In this document: piece after piece, positions 1 through 9,862 of the stretch
How the letters are laid out: each line of letters starts with the position of its first letter
Position numbering within the stretch: the stretch's first letter is position 1
Origin: Stenotrophomonas sepilia
GTDB lineage: Bacteria > Pseudomonadota > Gammaproteobacteria > Xanthomonadales > Xanthomonadaceae
Assembly: GCF_003244875.1 (NCBI RefSeq)
Contig: NZ_LXXZ01000040.1
Location: forward strand, 1 to 64,000
Length of the DNA stretch: 64,000 nt
Direction: 5' to 3'
Made by a program: the position numbers and the translations under genes
Notes under the pieces: model-generated
Databases searched by the model: none
Told to the model about the DNA's origin: nothing
The model's input: only the letters and a program-made list of their open reading frames with translations

Positions 1-555
1 CACTGCGGCAGTGCTCGTCTGGGTTGCGGCGAACAGACCCGAACCCAGCGAGCTGGTGCGGGCATTGACGATCGAGTTGATGCCAATGGTCTGGCCCGCA
101 TCCGCGCCGATCTGGAACTGCGCGCCGGAGAACGTGCCGTCCAGCAGGCTGGTGCCGTTGAAGTTGGTCTGGCGGGCAACGCGGTCGATTTCCGAGGTCA
201 GCTGCTTGACTTCGCCGTTCAGTGCTTCGCGGTCGCTGTCGGAGTTGGTGGCATTGGCCGACTGCACCGACAGTTCACGGATGCGCTGCAGGTTGTTGCC
301 GATTTCAACCATCGCGCCTTCGGCGGTCTGGGCCAGCGAGATGCCGTCGTTGGCGTTGCGCACGGCAACGTCCAGACCGCGGATCTGGGTGCTGAAACGC
401 TCGGAGATCGCCAGGCCGGCGGCGTCGTCCTTGGCGCTGTTGATGCGCAGGCCCGAGGACAGGCGCTGGATCGTGGTCGCCAGGCTGTTGCCGCTGGTGG
501 ACAGATTGCGCTGAGCGTTCAGCGACATCACGTTGGTATTGATGACTTGTGCCAT
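1..555 (-). CDS. fliC: Flagellin FliC, N-terminal part (cut by window edge)
   Basis: The frame is open from an ATG at 555 to the window edge and gives 185 residues starting [18 protein letters not shown], the standard flagellin D0/D1 start, followed by the conserved [19 protein letters not shown] helix and the spoke-region motif [20 protein letters not shown]. The C-terminus lies outside the window. Flagellin is exported by the flagellar type III apparatus and polymerises into the filament on the FlgK/FlgL junction encoded just upstream. An AGGAAGAG ribosome-binding site precedes the ATG, and a sigma28 promoter lies about 85 bases further up, giving the gene its own late-class transcription. 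Confidence 0.97.
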   Translation of the reverse strand, partial: MAQVINTNVMSLNAQRNLSTSGNSLATTIQRLSSGLRINSAKDDAAGLAISERFSTQIRGLDVAVRNANDGISLAQTAEGAMVEIGNNLQRIRELSVQSANATNSDSDREALNGEVKQLTSEIDRVARQTNFNGTSLLDGTFSGAQFQIGADAGQTIGINSIVNARTSSLGSGLFAATQTSTAAV

Positions 556-638
556 TTTTTCTCTTCCTGTGGGCGAAGGCCGGCGCGAGGTGGCCGACCG
601 ATGCACGACGCGAAGGTGTTTCGCGTTTGCAAGGTCCA

Positions 639-665
639 GTAACGGCGCCAGGAAGGCGGTCTTTA
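639..665 (-). promoter_or_regulatory. Sigma28 (FliA) promoter of fliC
   Basis: On the minus strand TAAA (662-665), a 15-base spacer and GCCGTTAC (639-646) fit the FliA consensus TAAA-N15-GCCGATAA. The predicted start near 632 leaves a leader of about 77 bases before the fliC ATG. The same layout occurs before flgM and before the transducer gene at 25.6 kb. Confidence 0.88.
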
Positions 666-680
666 GCACAAACGCCAACG

Positions 681-780
681 CCACCGTCCCGAAGGGCGGT
701 GGTTGGGTGCCGCAGCCCAGGCGGGCTGCGGTTCAGCGGCCTTCGTCGCGCGGCCCGGGGGAGTGCCGCGCGACGAAGGC
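681..780. terminator. Three consecutive hairpins between flgL and fliC, probable end of the flgG-L transcript
   Basis: A perfect 16-bp inverted repeat (739-754 / 765-780) lies 6 bases after the flgL stop. A 9-bp repeat (710-718 / 723-731) and a ccaccg/cggtgg hairpin (681-702) follow. None has a long T-run on the minus strand, so termination is inferred from position and stem strength. Confidence 0.55.
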
Positions 781-786
781 GCCTGC

Positions 787-1992
787 TCAGCGGATCGCGT
801 TGAACAGCGACATCTGCTGCATCTGGGTAAAGATCGTCTGCGCGGCCTGCAGCGCGATCTGTTCAAGCTGGTACTGGCCCACGGCTTCGGCGTAATCCAG
901 GTCGCGGATCGACGACAGCGTGGTTTTCAGGGTGACCGCGTTGGATTCGCGGGTGGCGGCGGCATCGTCGATGGCCTTCAGCTGCGCACCACCGGCCGAG
1001 CGCGCGTCGATGAACTGTTCGGCGGCGCGGGCGATATCGCGGATGCCCGACTGCAGTGCGTTCTGCTGGTTGGCCACCTCGGCGGGGGTGTTGGCGGCGG
1101 TGTTGAGCGCATCGATCATGCCCTGCACCGTGGAAAACACATCGCGGGTGCCCGACGGGCCGATGCTGAAGCTGTCGCCGGCCGCGGGCGCGCCTTCGAT
1201 ACGCATCGACACGCCTTCGAAGCTGATGTCCTCGCCGGCCTTGAACGTGCCGGTGCCGACCACGGTGCCGGTGGAATCGAGCACTTCGTACTGGTCGGCA
1301 GCGGTAAAGTTCAAGGAATAGCTGCCGCCATTCCAATTGCCGGAAGAAGAATTCAAACCAAAGGTGGTGAGCACGCCATTGCCGGTATTGCCGGCTGCAG
1401 CCGCACCATCCAGGGTGCCATCGCCGGTGCGGATGCGCAGGAAAATCTCGCTGCCGGGCAGGGCATCCTTCACGAAGGTATCCGGTGCCACTTCCACCTG
1501 GCGCTGGGTCTGGTCGCCGTTGTAGCTGACCGTACCGTTACTCAGCTTGAACGGCGCGTCGGCATCGTCGGTGCCGCCGAACAGGTAGCGGCCCGTGCCG
1601 TCGGTGGTGTTGGCCAGCGACAGCAGGCTGTCGTACACCGTCTGCAGCTCCGAGCCGATCGACTTCAGGTCGGCCGCCGACAGGGCAGGGTTGTTGGCCT
1701 GCAGGGTCAATTCGGTAATGCGCGCCATCAGTTCGTTGGCGCCGGACAGGGCGTTTTCCTGCAGGCCCAGACGGTTCTGCACCACGTCGGCGTTGGATTT
1801 GAAGCGGTCCAGTTCGGCCACGGCGCGGTCCAGGCTGACCGCGGTGCCGGCGGCGACCGGGTCGTCCTTGGCCGACACCAGGCGCTGGCCGGTGGCCAGC
1901 TGCTGTTCCAGGTGACTCATCTTGGCCTGCTTGGACAACATCAGCGAGACGGACTGGCTGAACATCATCCCGGTGGAAATGCGGTTGTTCAT
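787..1992 (-). CDS. flgL: Flagellar hook-filament junction protein FlgL
   Basis: This 401-residue protein starts MNNRISTGMMFSQSVSLML and has flagellin-like N- and C-terminal helical ends (LATGQRLVSAKDDPVAAG near the start, ending MQQMSLFNAIR). It is the second hook-associated protein (HAP3) and sits between FlgK and the filament. Its ATG overlaps the flgK stop in an ATGA arrangement (1989-1992), implying translational coupling. It is the last gene of the leftward flgG-HIJKL group; a strong hairpin follows its stop. Confidence 0.95.
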   Translation of the reverse strand: MNNRISTGMMFSQSVSLMLSKQAKMSHLEQQLATGQRLVSAKDDPVAAGTAVSLDRAVAELDRFKSNADVVQNRLGLQENALSGANELMARITELTLQANNPALSAADLKSIGSELQTVYDSLLSLANTTDGTGRYLFGGTDDADAPFKLSNGTVSYNGDQTQRQVEVAPDTFVKDALPGSEIFLRIRTGDGTLDGAAAAGNTGNGVLTTFGLNSSSGNWNGGSYSLNFTAADQYEVLDSTGTVVGTGTFKAGEDISFEGVSMRIEGAPAAGDSFSIGPSGTRDVFSTVQGMIDALNTAANTPAEVANQQNALQSGIRDIARAAEQFIDARSAGGAQLKAIDDAAATRESNAVTLKTTLSSIRDLDYAEAVGQYQLEQIALQAAQTIFTQMQQMSLFNAIR

Positions 1993-3869
1993 CGCGATAC
2001 AGCTCCCAGGATGGTCTGGAACATGGTGTCGGCAGTGGAAATCAGCTGCGAGGCGGCCTGGTAGGCCTGTTGCAGGCGCAGCATGTCGGCAGCTTCTTCA
2101 TCCAGGTTCACCCCGGAAATCGAATCGCGCGCGGACTGTGCCTGGTCGGTGATCACCTGCTGCGCATCCAGCGAATATTCCGCTGCACGGGCGGCGGCGC
2201 CCACCTGCGTGGTCAGCCCGCCCAGTGCGCCGTTCAACGTGATGGTGCCGGCGTTGAATGCCTTGGCGTCCTCGACCTTGGCCAGGGCCAGGGCATTGCT
2301 GTTGTCGGACGAACCGACCGGGGTGGGGGTGATGTTGAAGGTATCGCCGGTCTTCGGCGCGCCATCGAGCACGAAACTCCAGCCATTGGCGGTGATCGCC
2401 TGGCCGGCGGTGTAGGTGAACGGTCCATTGCCATCGATGGTGTATTCGGTGGCCGAGGTGAACACGATTGCGGCAGGGTTGCGCAGGTTGGCGTTGCTGG
2501 CGTCGGCCACCTTCACGTCGCTCAGCTTGCCGGTGCCGGTGTTGGCCAGCGCGGCACTGCCCTTGATCGGCGCGGCCGCGGCCAGGCGCGAGGTATCGGT
2601 GATCGCCACGCCGATGCTGCCGGCCACGCCCGCGGTGGGCTGCAGCAGGAAGCGGTCATTGGTGGCCGGGGTGCCGCTCACCACCAGCTCCACGCCATTG
2701 ATCTTCAGCGGATCGGTGGCGGTGCCGGTACCGGTCATGGCCACGCTGGCGCCGGTGTCCGAACGCATCGCCAGCCACTGGGTGCCGTCATACTTCAGCA
2801 CGATGTTCTGTGCATCCAGCGATGACAGGTCGCCGTAGCTGGCGGTGATCGAGGCAGTGCCGGTATTGCTGGTATTGCCGGTCACCCGCGGGCTGCCGAT
2901 GTTGAACAGGTCGCCGCCCATGTTGCCGTACAGATCCACGCCGTTGCGGTGGGTCTCGTTGAACGTGGTCGCCAGGCCCACGGCCAGCTTGCCCAGTTCG
3001 GCCTGGGCCGGGGTCAGCACGGTGTCGCGGAATTCCAGCATGCCACCGACCTGGCCGCCCAGCTGCTTCGGGTCCAGGGTGATCTTGCCGCCCTGGGTCT
3101 GCAGCGCCAGTTGCAGGCGCTCGGGCTGGTAGGGGTCGGTGACCGTGGTCACCTTCGAGGCGGTGGTACCGACCACCAGGGCCTGGCCGCCGGCGGTGTA
3201 CACGTTCAGGGTGCCGCCATCCTGGGCCACGGCGGTGCCGCCGGTGTAGCCCACCAGGTTGGCGATCAGCTGGTCACGGCGGTCCAGCAGGTCGGGCGCA
3301 GCAGTGGCCGCATTGCTGCCGATCACCCCGTTGATCTGGGCGATTTCCGCAGCCAGCCGGTTGATTTCGGTGGCGGCCGCGGTCAGGCCGTTGTTCACTT
3401 CGCTGTTGAGCGTGTTCAGGCTGTTGTTGAGCTGCTGGAAGCGGTTGGCCAGCGTGTTGGCGCTGTCCAGCACGTTCTGCCGGTCGGCGCTGCCCGACGC
3501 GTTGGACGACAGGCCGCTGACCGAATCGAAGAAGTTGGACCACACGCCGGACACATTGGTGGCGGTGTCCGAGAACAGCGCATCGACGCGGTCGGCCATG
3601 GTGGAAAGCTGCTTCAGCCGCGCCAGTTCGCCGCTGCTGTCCAGCAGGCGGGAAATGGCCAGCTGGTCGGCGGTGCGGCGGATGTCAACGATACGCGTAC
3701 CGTTGCCGACATCACCGTAGCCGAAGTTCTGCGGATCGGCGGTGGCAAAGTCGACCTTCTGCCGGCTGTAGCCGGGCGTGTTGATGTTGGCGACGTTGTG
3801 GCTGGTCGTCGCCAGGGCACGCTGGAAGGCGAGCAGGGCGTTGGTACCGGTGGAAAGGACGCTGGACAT
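1989..3869 (-). CDS. flgK: Flagellar hook-associated protein FlgK
   Basis: The protein has 626 residues, starts MSSVLSTGTNALLAFQRAL, and has the axial-family motif ATTSHNVANINTPGYSRQ near the N-terminus. The C-terminus (SGVNLDEEAADMLRLQQAYQAASQLISTADTMFQTIL) is typical of HAP1. It forms the first ring of the hook-filament junction. A longer reading beginning TTG at 3881 exists, but ATG at 3869 has a GAGGAA ribosome-binding site (about 3874-3879) and begins at the conserved N-terminus. The stop overlaps the flgL start. Confidence 0.95.
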   Translation of the reverse strand: MSSVLSTGTNALLAFQRALATTSHNVANINTPGYSRQKVDFATADPQNFGYGDVGNGTRIVDIRRTADQLAISRLLDSSGELARLKQLSTMADRVDALFSDTATNVSGVWSNFFDSVSGLSSNASGSADRQNVLDSANTLANRFQQLNNSLNTLNSEVNNGLTAAATEINRLAAEIAQINGVIGSNAATAAPDLLDRRDQLIANLVGYTGGTAVAQDGGTLNVYTAGGQALVVGTTASKVTTVTDPYQPERLQLALQTQGGKITLDPKQLGGQVGGMLEFRDTVLTPAQAELGKLAVGLATTFNETHRNGVDLYGNMGGDLFNIGSPRVTGNTSNTGTASITASYGDLSSLDAQNIVLKYDGTQWLAMRSDTGASVAMTGTGTATDPLKINGVELVVSGTPATNDRFLLQPTAGVAGSIGVAITDTSRLAAAAPIKGSAALANTGTGKLSDVKVADASNANLRNPAAIVFTSATEYTIDGNGPFTYTAGQAITANGWSFVLDGAPKTGDTFNITPTPVGSSDNSNALALAKVEDAKAFNAGTITLNGALGGLTTQVGAAARAAEYSLDAQQVITDQAQSARDSISGVNLDEEAADMLRLQQAYQAASQLISTADTMFQTILGAVSR

Positions 3870-3877
3870 GGGGTTCC

Positions 3878-5074
3878 TCAACGGCGGGTGATACCCAGCG
3901 CCGCGGTTGCGGTGCTGGCGAAGGTCTGGCCAAGGCGGGCGCCGGCATCGGTCACCGCGGCTACCGCGCGTTCGATGGTCGGGCCACCGGCAATGGCGGC
4001 GATCTTGGCGGCGTAGCTCGGGTCGGTGGCATAGCCGGCACGCTGCAGGCCACGGGCGAAGCCCTGCACATCGGTGCCGGCCTGCAGGGCCTGCTGGTAG
4101 CGCGGGCTGGTCTTCAGCAGGCGCACGTAATCGGCGAAGCTTTCGGCCGGCGAGCTGTAGGCGCGGAAGCTGGCGGTTTCGTTACGGCGCACGCCATCCA
4201 CGTATTCGTGGGTGCCGGCCACCGCGCTCTGGCCGTTCCAGCCGGTGGCCTTGATGCCGAACAGGTTGTGCGAGGTGCTGCCGTCGGCATGCTTGATCTG
4301 GCGCTTGCCCCAGCCGGTTTCCAGCGCGGCCTGGGCCACCAGGGCGCGGGCATCCACGCCCAGTTCCTTGGCCGCGTTCTGCGCATGCGGCCAGATGCTG
4401 GCCACGAAGCCTTCCGGCGTGTGTGCGCCCAGCTGGGCCACCGCGGTGCGGCTGGCCAGCGCGTCGGCGGCGGTGGCGGTGCTGCCACGGTTGCTGGCCG
4501 TGGGCGCCCACTGGTCGCTGGCGGCGGCCCAATCGGCACCGCCAATGCTGCCCGCATACGGATCCTCGGTGCCCAGCGCACGGTGCGCGCTGCTGCTCTC
4601 GCGGCCGGCAATCAGGTCCAGCGCCTGTTCCATCGGTGCCACCGACGATTGCGCGCCGTCCTGCACGCCTGCGGACATCTGCTGCAGGATGCGCAGTGCG
4701 TTGCTGGCATCTTCCAGCGGCAGCGACGGCGCCTGCGCCGGTGCGTTCAACTGGTAGGCGCGGCTGGCCTTGGCCGGGTCCACGCGGGTGTCCAGCGCCG
4801 GGGCGTCGCCCTGGTTGCCGGACAACTGGCGGGCGATGGTTTCGTGCAGGCCCAGGCCCTTGCCGCGGGTCAGGGTCTCGGCAATCTTCTGGTCGTACAT
4901 GTCCCGGAAGACCTTGTTTTCACCCGGGAACAGCGAATCGCCGAAGCTGGCATCGCGCATGCTCTTCACCAGCATCTGCGCGAACTGGCCTTCCAGCTGG
5001 CGTGCGACCTTGTCGATCTTGGCCGGATCGTTCTGCTGCGTCGGGTGCAGCTCAAGGGCGGGGGTGATACGCAT
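3878..5074 (-). CDS. flgJ: Flagellar rod assembly protein / peptidoglycan hydrolase FlgJ
   Basis: The 398-residue protein has two domains. The N-terminal rod-binding domain (about residues 15-110) contains QLEGQFAQMLVKSMRDASFG. The C-terminal GH73 glucosaminidase domain (about 225-375) contains LVAQAALETGWGKRQI and SHNLFGIKATGWNGQ; E in ALETGWGK is the expected catalytic acid. FlgJ caps the growing rod and opens peptidoglycan for it. It is longer than the enterobacterial protein (about 313 residues), mainly because of the low-complexity linker. It starts 1 base after the flgI stop. Confidence 0.95.
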   Translation of the reverse strand: MRITPALELHPTQQNDPAKIDKVARQLEGQFAQMLVKSMRDASFGDSLFPGENKVFRDMYDQKIAETLTRGKGLGLHETIARQLSGNQGDAPALDTRVDPAKASRAYQLNAPAQAPSLPLEDASNALRILQQMSAGVQDGAQSSVAPMEQALDLIAGRESSSAHRALGTEDPYAGSIGGADWAAASDQWAPTASNRGSTATAADALASRTAVAQLGAHTPEGFVASIWPHAQNAAKELGVDARALVAQAALETGWGKRQIKHADGSTSHNLFGIKATGWNGQSAVAGTHEYVDGVRRNETASFRAYSSPAESFADYVRLLKTSPRYQQALQAGTDVQGFARGLQRAGYATDPSYAAKIAAIAGGPTIERAVAAVTDAGARLGQTFASTATAALGITRR

Positions 5075-5075
5075 G

Positions 5076-6218
5076 TCAGATCACCTCAAGCTCGGCGCTC
5101 AGCGCACCAGCCTGCTTCAGGGCTTCCAGGATCGCAATCAGGTCGCCCGGCGCGGCACCCACCGCGTTCACCGCGTGCACGATTTCATCCAGGCTGGTGC
5201 CGCCGCTGAACTTGAACATGCGGCTGCCATCGTTGGTGGCGGTAATGGTCGATTGCGGGGTCACCACGGTCTGGCCACCGGCCAGCGCGTTGGGCTGGCT
5301 GACGTTGGCGTTTTCCTGGATGGTCACGGTGAGCGAGCCGTGCGAGATGGCTGCCGGCCCCACGCGCACCTGCTGGCCGATCACCACGGTGCCGGTGCGC
5401 GAATTGACCACCACCTTGGCCGGTGCGCTGCCCGGGGTCAGTTCCAGGTTTTCAATGCGGGCCAGCAGACCGATGCGGGCACCGGGATCGGTGGGCGCAC
5501 GCACGGCCACGGTCACGCCGTCCACCGCACGCGCGGCGCCTTCGCCGAAGGCATTGTTCAGCGCGCCAACCATGCGCGAGACGGTGGTGAAATCGTTGTT
5601 GTGCAGGTTCAGGGTGATCTCGCCGTTGGCACCGAACACATCGGGCAGCGCACGTTCAACGGTGGCACCGCCGGGAATGCGGCCCACGCTGGGCACGTTC
5701 ACCGACACGCGCGAACCATCCTTGCCCTGCGCACCGAAGCCGCCCACGATCAGGTTGCCCTGGGCAATCGCATAGATCTGGCCGTCGGCACCGCGCAGCG
5801 GCGCCATCAGCAGCGAACCGCCGCGCAGCGACACGGCGTTGCCGATGGAAGACACGGTGATGTCGATCGGCTGGCCCGGCTTGGCGAACGGCGGCAGTTC
5901 GGCGTGGATCGCCACGGCGGCCACGTTCTTCAGCTGCGGATTGACGTTCGGCGGCACGTTCACGCCCAGCTCGCCAAGCAGGTTTTTCAGGCTCTGCACT
6001 GTAAAGGGTGCCTGGCTGGTACGGTCGCCGCTGCCATCCAGGCCGACCACCAGGCCATAGCCCACCAGCGCATTGCCGCGCACGCCGCCGACCTGGGCCA
6101 GGTCCTTGATGCGCTCGGCGCTGGCAGGCGCAGCCATTGCCAGCAGAAGGAAGAATGATCCGTAGAGCGACGCCATGCGTCGCTGCCACGTAGAAGAGAA
6201 GAGAGCTTTCATGGCCAT
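5076..6218 (-). CDS. flgI: Flagellar P-ring protein FlgI
   Basis: This 380-residue protein has a signal peptide ([13 protein letters not shown], cleaved before ERIKDLAQ) and the highly conserved FlgI motifs [20 protein letters not shown] and a C-terminal [31 protein letters not shown]. It forms the P ring around the rod in the peptidoglycan layer. The ATG lies 2 bases after the flgH stop without an obvious ribosome-binding site, so coupled translation is likely. An internal ATG (residue 15) would give a more usual signal-peptide length. Confidence 0.95.
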   Translation of the reverse strand: MAMKALFSSTWQRRMASLYGSFFLLLAMAAPASAERIKDLAQVGGVRGNALVGYGLVVGLDGSGDRTSQAPFTVQSLKNLLGELGVNVPPNVNPQLKNVAAVAIHAELPPFAKPGQPIDITVSSIGNAVSLRGGSLLMAPLRGADGQIYAIAQGNLIVGGFGAQGKDGSRVSVNVPSVGRIPGGATVERALPDVFGANGEITLNLHNNDFTTVSRMVGALNNAFGEGAARAVDGVTVAVRAPTDPGARIGLLARIENLELTPGSAPAKVVVNSRTGTVVIGQQVRVGPAAISHGSLTVTIQENANVSQPNALAGGQTVVTPQSTITATNDGSRMFKFSGGTSLDEIVHAVNAVGAAPGDLIAILEALKQAGALSAELEVI

Positions 6219-6220
6219 AC

Positions 6221-6913
6221 TCAGAACGGCGTCAGGCCGGAATTGAAGAAGCGGCTCAGCCAGCCCATCGCGTTGGACTGCGCGACCGGGCCGCGGCCGC
6301 CGTAGACGATGCGGGCCTCGGCCACGCGGCTGGAAGGGATGGTGTTGTCCTGGCTGATGTCGCCCGGGCGCACGATGCCCTGCACCTGCACCAGTTCATC
6401 ACCCTGGTTCAGCCGCAGGTTTTTCTGCCCCTGCACCACCAGGTTGCCGTTGGGCAGGCGCTGGATCACCGTGACCGTGACGCTGCCCTGCAGGCGGTTG
6501 CTCTGCGCGCTGTTGCCCTTGCCGGTGAACTCGCGTTCGCCATTGGCGCTGGCGCTCAGAATGTCCTTGCCGCCCAGGGTGACCGGCGCGCCGAACAGCG
6601 AGGGTGAGCCGATGGTCAGGCCCGATTCCTTGCTGGTTGCAGTGTTGGCACTGGTCTGCGCGGTGGTGTTTTCCAGCAGGGTGATGGTCAGCAGATCACC
6701 GACATCGCGGGCGCGGCGGTCGGCATACAGGTTCAGCGTCGGGCCGGCGGCATAGATGGCGCCGGCGGTGGGCGCGGCCTGCATCGGCACGATCGGCTGC
6801 ACCGGGGCCATGGCCGGGTAGGGGCGCACGTCGCCGGCAATCACGCAGCCGCCCAGCAGGGCGGTCACGGCGCAGCACAGCGCGGTGCGGGCGAGGGTAG
6901 AGAAGGGCGACAT
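6221..6913 (-). CDS. flgH: Flagellar L-ring lipoprotein FlgH
   Basis: The product has 230 residues with a lipoprotein signal peptide ending in the lipobox LLGGC (Cys22). The body carries the FlgH signatures SLFADRRARD-type segment ([16 protein letters not shown]), ENTTAQTSA and [25 protein letters not shown]. It builds the L ring in the outer membrane. It lies between flgG and flgI in the usual order. Confidence 0.95.
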   Translation of the reverse strand: MSPFSTLARTALCCAVTALLGGCVIAGDVRPYPAMAPVQPIVPMQAAPTAGAIYAAGPTLNLYADRRARDVGDLLTITLLENTTAQTSANTATSKESGLTIGSPSLFGAPVTLGGKDILSASANGEREFTGKGNSAQSNRLQGSVTVTVIQRLPNGNLVVQGQKNLRLNQGDELVQVQGIVRPGDISQDNTIPSSRVAEARIVYGGRGPVAQSNAMGWLSRFFNSGLTPF

Positions 6914-6935
6914 GGCGGTATCCCGGTGGTTGCGG

Positions 6936-7721
6936 TCAGACGTTCTGGTTCAGGTAGCCGAGCATGGCGTCGGTGGTGGAAATGGCCTTGGCGTTCATTT
7001 CGTAGGCGCGCTGGGTTTCGATCATCGACACCAGCTCTTCCACCACGTTCACGTTGCTGCCTTCCAGCGCACCCTGCACCACGGTGCCCAGACCGTTCAG
7101 GCCGGGGTTGCCGTTCTGTGCGGGGCCCGATGCCGTGGTTTCCAGGAACAGGTTTTCACCGCGGGCCTGCAGGCCGGCCGGGTTCACGAAATCGGTCAGG
7201 GTCAGTGCGCCCACCTCCACCGAAGCGGCGTCGTCGGCCATCTTTACGCTGATGGTGCCGTCGCTGCCGATGGTGACCGACTGCGCGCCTTCGGGAATCT
7301 GGATGCCCGGCTGCACCGGATAGCCGGTGTTGGTCACCAGCTCGCTGTCCTGGTTGATCTTGAACGAGCCATCACGGGTGTACGCGGAACTGCCGTCGGG
7401 CAGCTGCACTTCGAAGAAGCCGCGGCCGTTGACCATCACGTCCAGCGCGCGGCCGGTCTGCTGCTGGCTGCCCTGTTCGAAGTTCTTCGAGGTGGCCACC
7501 ACGCGCACGCCGGTACCCAGCTGCAGGCCGGTCGGCAGCTGCGTCTGTGCCGAACTGGCGCCGCCGGGCTGGCGCACCTGTTGGTACAGCAGGTCTTCGA
7601 AGCTGGCGCGGTCCTGCTTGAAACCGGTGGTGTTGGTATTGGCGAGGTTGTTGGAAACCACCGACATGCGCGTCTGCTGCGCATCCAGTCCGGTTTTTGC
7701 GATCCACAATGCCTGGTTCAT
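6936..7721 (-). CDS. flgG: Flagellar distal rod protein FlgG
   Basis: This 261-residue protein begins [20 protein letters not shown] and has the rod-protein motif [20 protein letters not shown] and the C-terminal [29 protein letters not shown], both diagnostic for FlgG. The length equals that of the E. coli protein. It is the first gene after an intergenic sigma54 promoter and so heads the flgGHIJKL transcription unit. Confidence 0.96.
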   Translation of the reverse strand: MNQALWIAKTGLDAQQTRMSVVSNNLANTNTTGFKQDRASFEDLLYQQVRQPGGASSAQTQLPTGLQLGTGVRVVATSKNFEQGSQQQTGRALDVMVNGRGFFEVQLPDGSSAYTRDGSFKINQDSELVTNTGYPVQPGIQIPEGAQSVTIGSDGTISVKMADDAASVEVGALTLTDFVNPAGLQARGENLFLETTASGPAQNGNPGLNGLGTVVQGALEGSNVNVVEELVSMIETQRAYEMNAKAISTTDAMLGYLNQNV

Positions 7722-7778
7722 CTTCGGAATCCTGTCTGGCTGAAGCGGGCCGCGCGGTGCGGCCGTTGGTGAAGGCTG

Positions 7779-7794
7779 TGCAAGCGGTGTGCCA
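7779..7794 (-). promoter_or_regulatory. Sigma54 promoter of flgG
   Basis: On the minus strand TGGCACACCGCTTGCA matches the -24/-12 consensus TGGCAC-N5-TTGC. It differs from the flgB and flgA promoters at one base. It lies in the 103-base gap between flgF and flgG and splits the cluster into two sigma54 units. Confidence 0.88.
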
Positions 7795-7824
7795 ACGCCG
7801 GCCCGTGCCGGCGCCGGAATTCCG

Positions 7825-8574
7825 TCAGCCGCCCAGGCGCAGCAGGCTGTTGGCGCTGCGCGCGTTCTCGTCGCCGTGCTTGATTACCTGCACCTGCATT
7901 TCGTACTGGCGCTGCAGCTGGATCATCTGCACCAGCGCGCCGGCGGCGTCCACGTTGCTGCCTTCCAGCTGGCCGCTGTGCACGGTGGCGCCCTGCGCCT
8001 GGGCGAAGGGCTGCTGCGGGTCGGTGTTGCGGAACAGGCCGTCCAGGCCGCGCTCCAGGCGCTCGTCCGGCGCCTGCACGATCTTGATGCGGCCGATCAT
8101 CGCCATGGTCTGCGGGCCTTCGCCCCGCGGAATGATCGAGATCGTGCCGTCGTTGCCCACTTCCATCGCCTGGTAGGGCGGAATGGCGATCGGGTTGTTG
8201 TTGTCATCCAGCACCGCACGGCCGCTGGAGGTCACCAGCTGGCCGTTGGGGGTGACCGACAGCGCGGCCCCCCGGGTGTAGGCTTCGCTGCCATCGGTGG
8301 CCTGCACGGCCAGCCAGGTGCCGGTCTGCAACGACAGGTCCAGCGGCTTGCCGGTGATGTGCTGCGCGCCGGCGCTGCGGTTGAAACCGGCGTCGACGTG
8401 CAGCGCATCCACCCGCGAGGCATAGCCCTGCCCACGGATCGGGAAGGCCTCGGTGTTGGCCAGCGCTTCCTTGAAGCCGGGGGTGTCGGAGTTGGCGAGG
8501 TTGTGGCTGAGCGTACCCTGCGCCTGCAGGGAGGCGCGGGCACCGGTCATCGCCACGTAAAGGGCTTTATCCAT
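7825..8574 (-). CDS. flgF: Flagellar proximal rod protein FlgF
   Basis: The 249-residue protein starts [19 protein letters not shown], has the axial motif [18 protein letters not shown] and ends with [33 protein letters not shown], which is typical of FlgF. It is a rod component and the last gene of the flgBCDEF unit. The 103-base gap to flgG holds a separate sigma54 promoter. Confidence 0.95.
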   Translation of the reverse strand: MDKALYVAMTGARASLQAQGTLSHNLANSDTPGFKEALANTEAFPIRGQGYASRVDALHVDAGFNRSAGAQHITGKPLDLSLQTGTWLAVQATDGSEAYTRGAALSVTPNGQLVTSSGRAVLDDNNNPIAIPPYQAMEVGNDGTISIIPRGEGPQTMAMIGRIKIVQAPDERLERGLDGLFRNTDPQQPFAQAQGATVHSGQLEGSNVDAAGALVQMIQLQRQYEMQVQVIKHGDENARSANSLLRLGG

Positions 8575-8606
8575 GCGGGGAGTTCCGTGACAGGGTCAGC
8601 AGCTCA

Positions 8607-9830
8607 TCAACGGATGTTGATGACGGTCTGGGTGATCTGGTCCTGCGTGGTGATCATCTGCGCGTTGGCCTGGAAGTTGCGCTGGGCCACGATCATGTTC
8701 ACCAGCTGCTCGGTCAGGTCCACGGTGGACGATTCCAGCGCGCCGGCCTGGATCTTGCCCAGGTTCGAGGTGTCCGGAGAGCCGGTGCGCGGGGTGCCCG
8801 AATCGAAGGTTTCCACCCACAGGTTGTTGCCCTTGGCTTCCAGGCCCTGCGGATTGTTGAAGGTGGTCAGCGCCACCTGGCCCAGCGCCTTGTCATCGCC
8901 GTTGGAGTAGCGGGCAAACACCACGCCGCTTTCCGAAACGGTGATTTCATTGAGCTTGCCGGCCGCGTAGCCATCCTGCTGGGTGTTGCGCAGGGCGAAC
9001 TTCTCGCCGTACTGGGTCGAGCCGGTCACATCCAGGGTCATGTTCAGCACGCCCGCGCCGGTGGTCGGGGTGAACGTGCCCAGGCTGATCTTGCCGTCGG
9101 CCGGGTCGATCAGGGTGCCGGCGTTGTCGAATTCCAGGTCGGTGGGCGTGCCCGCGGCCTGGCCGTCAACGTAGTTGTGCACGCGCCACTGGTTCACGCC
9201 CGGCAGCTTTTCGAAGTACGAGACCTGGGTGTGGCTGACGCCCAGCGAGTCGTACACGGTGATGCCGCCGCTGGAGAAGTTGTAGCTGTTCGAATCGGTC
9301 GGGTCGAAGGTGCCCACGGTCGGTACGCTGGCGTTGGCCGGCAGGGTGAAGCCCACCTTCACTTCGCTGGTCTGCTTGGGCGGGCTGTCGGTGGTCAGCA
9401 GCTGCAGGTCGACCAGGCGGCCGGCGTCGAAGTTGGTGCCATCGGCGTTCGGCGCGAACACCTGCAGGCGTGCGCCCTGCGGGTTGATCACGTAGCCGGC
9501 CGAATCGGTCTGGAAGTTGCCGGCACGGGTGTAGACGCGCGCACCGTTCATGTTCATGGTGAAGAAGCCCTCACCGGAAACGGCCATGTCCAGGCTGCGC
9601 CCGGTCTGCTCGTTGTTGCCCTGCAGGAACTGCTGGGCCACGTTGGAAACGCGCACGCCCGAACCGATCGAGTTCTTCGACAGGCCATAGCTGGTGGCCG
9701 AGAACAGGTCGGCGAATTCGGCGCGCGATTCCTTGAAGCCGGTGGTGTTGACGTTGGCGACGTTGTTGGCGGTGACGCTCAGGTCGGAGTTGGCGGCATT
9801 GATGCCGGACAGTGAAATGTTGAAGCCCAT
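8607..9830 (-). CDS. flgE: Flagellar hook protein FlgE
   Basis: The product has 407 residues and starts MGFNISLSGINAANSDL, with the axial motif VTANNVANVNTTGFKESR and the C-terminal LTEQLVNMIVAQRNFQANAQMI. The reading frame stays open upstream to 10073, but the ATG at 9830 has a GGAG ribosome-binding site (9836-9840) and marks the conserved start; the upstream extension runs over flgD in another frame. FlgE polymerises into the hook on the scaffold FlgD encoded just upstream. Confidence 0.96.
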   Translation of the reverse strand: MGFNISLSGINAANSDLSVTANNVANVNTTGFKESRAEFADLFSATSYGLSKNSIGSGVRVSNVAQQFLQGNNEQTGRSLDMAVSGEGFFTMNMNGARVYTRAGNFQTDSAGYVINPQGARLQVFAPNADGTNFDAGRLVDLQLLTTDSPPKQTSEVKVGFTLPANASVPTVGTFDPTDSNSYNFSSGGITVYDSLGVSHTQVSYFEKLPGVNQWRVHNYVDGQAAGTPTDLEFDNAGTLIDPADGKISLGTFTPTTGAGVLNMTLDVTGSTQYGEKFALRNTQQDGYAAGKLNEITVSESGVVFARYSNGDDKALGQVALTTFNNPQGLEAKGNNLWVETFDSGTPRTGSPDTSNLGKIQAGALESSTVDLTEQLVNMIVAQRNFQANAQMITTQDQITQTVINIR

Positions 9831-9862
9831 GGGATGCTCCTGGTAGATGCGGGATGTGCGGC

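Noticed and set aside
703-2064. Long plus-strand frames opposite flgL, flgK, flgJ and flgE
   Set aside because: All are shadows of well-supported minus-strand flagellar genes, with biased Gly/Arg/His composition.
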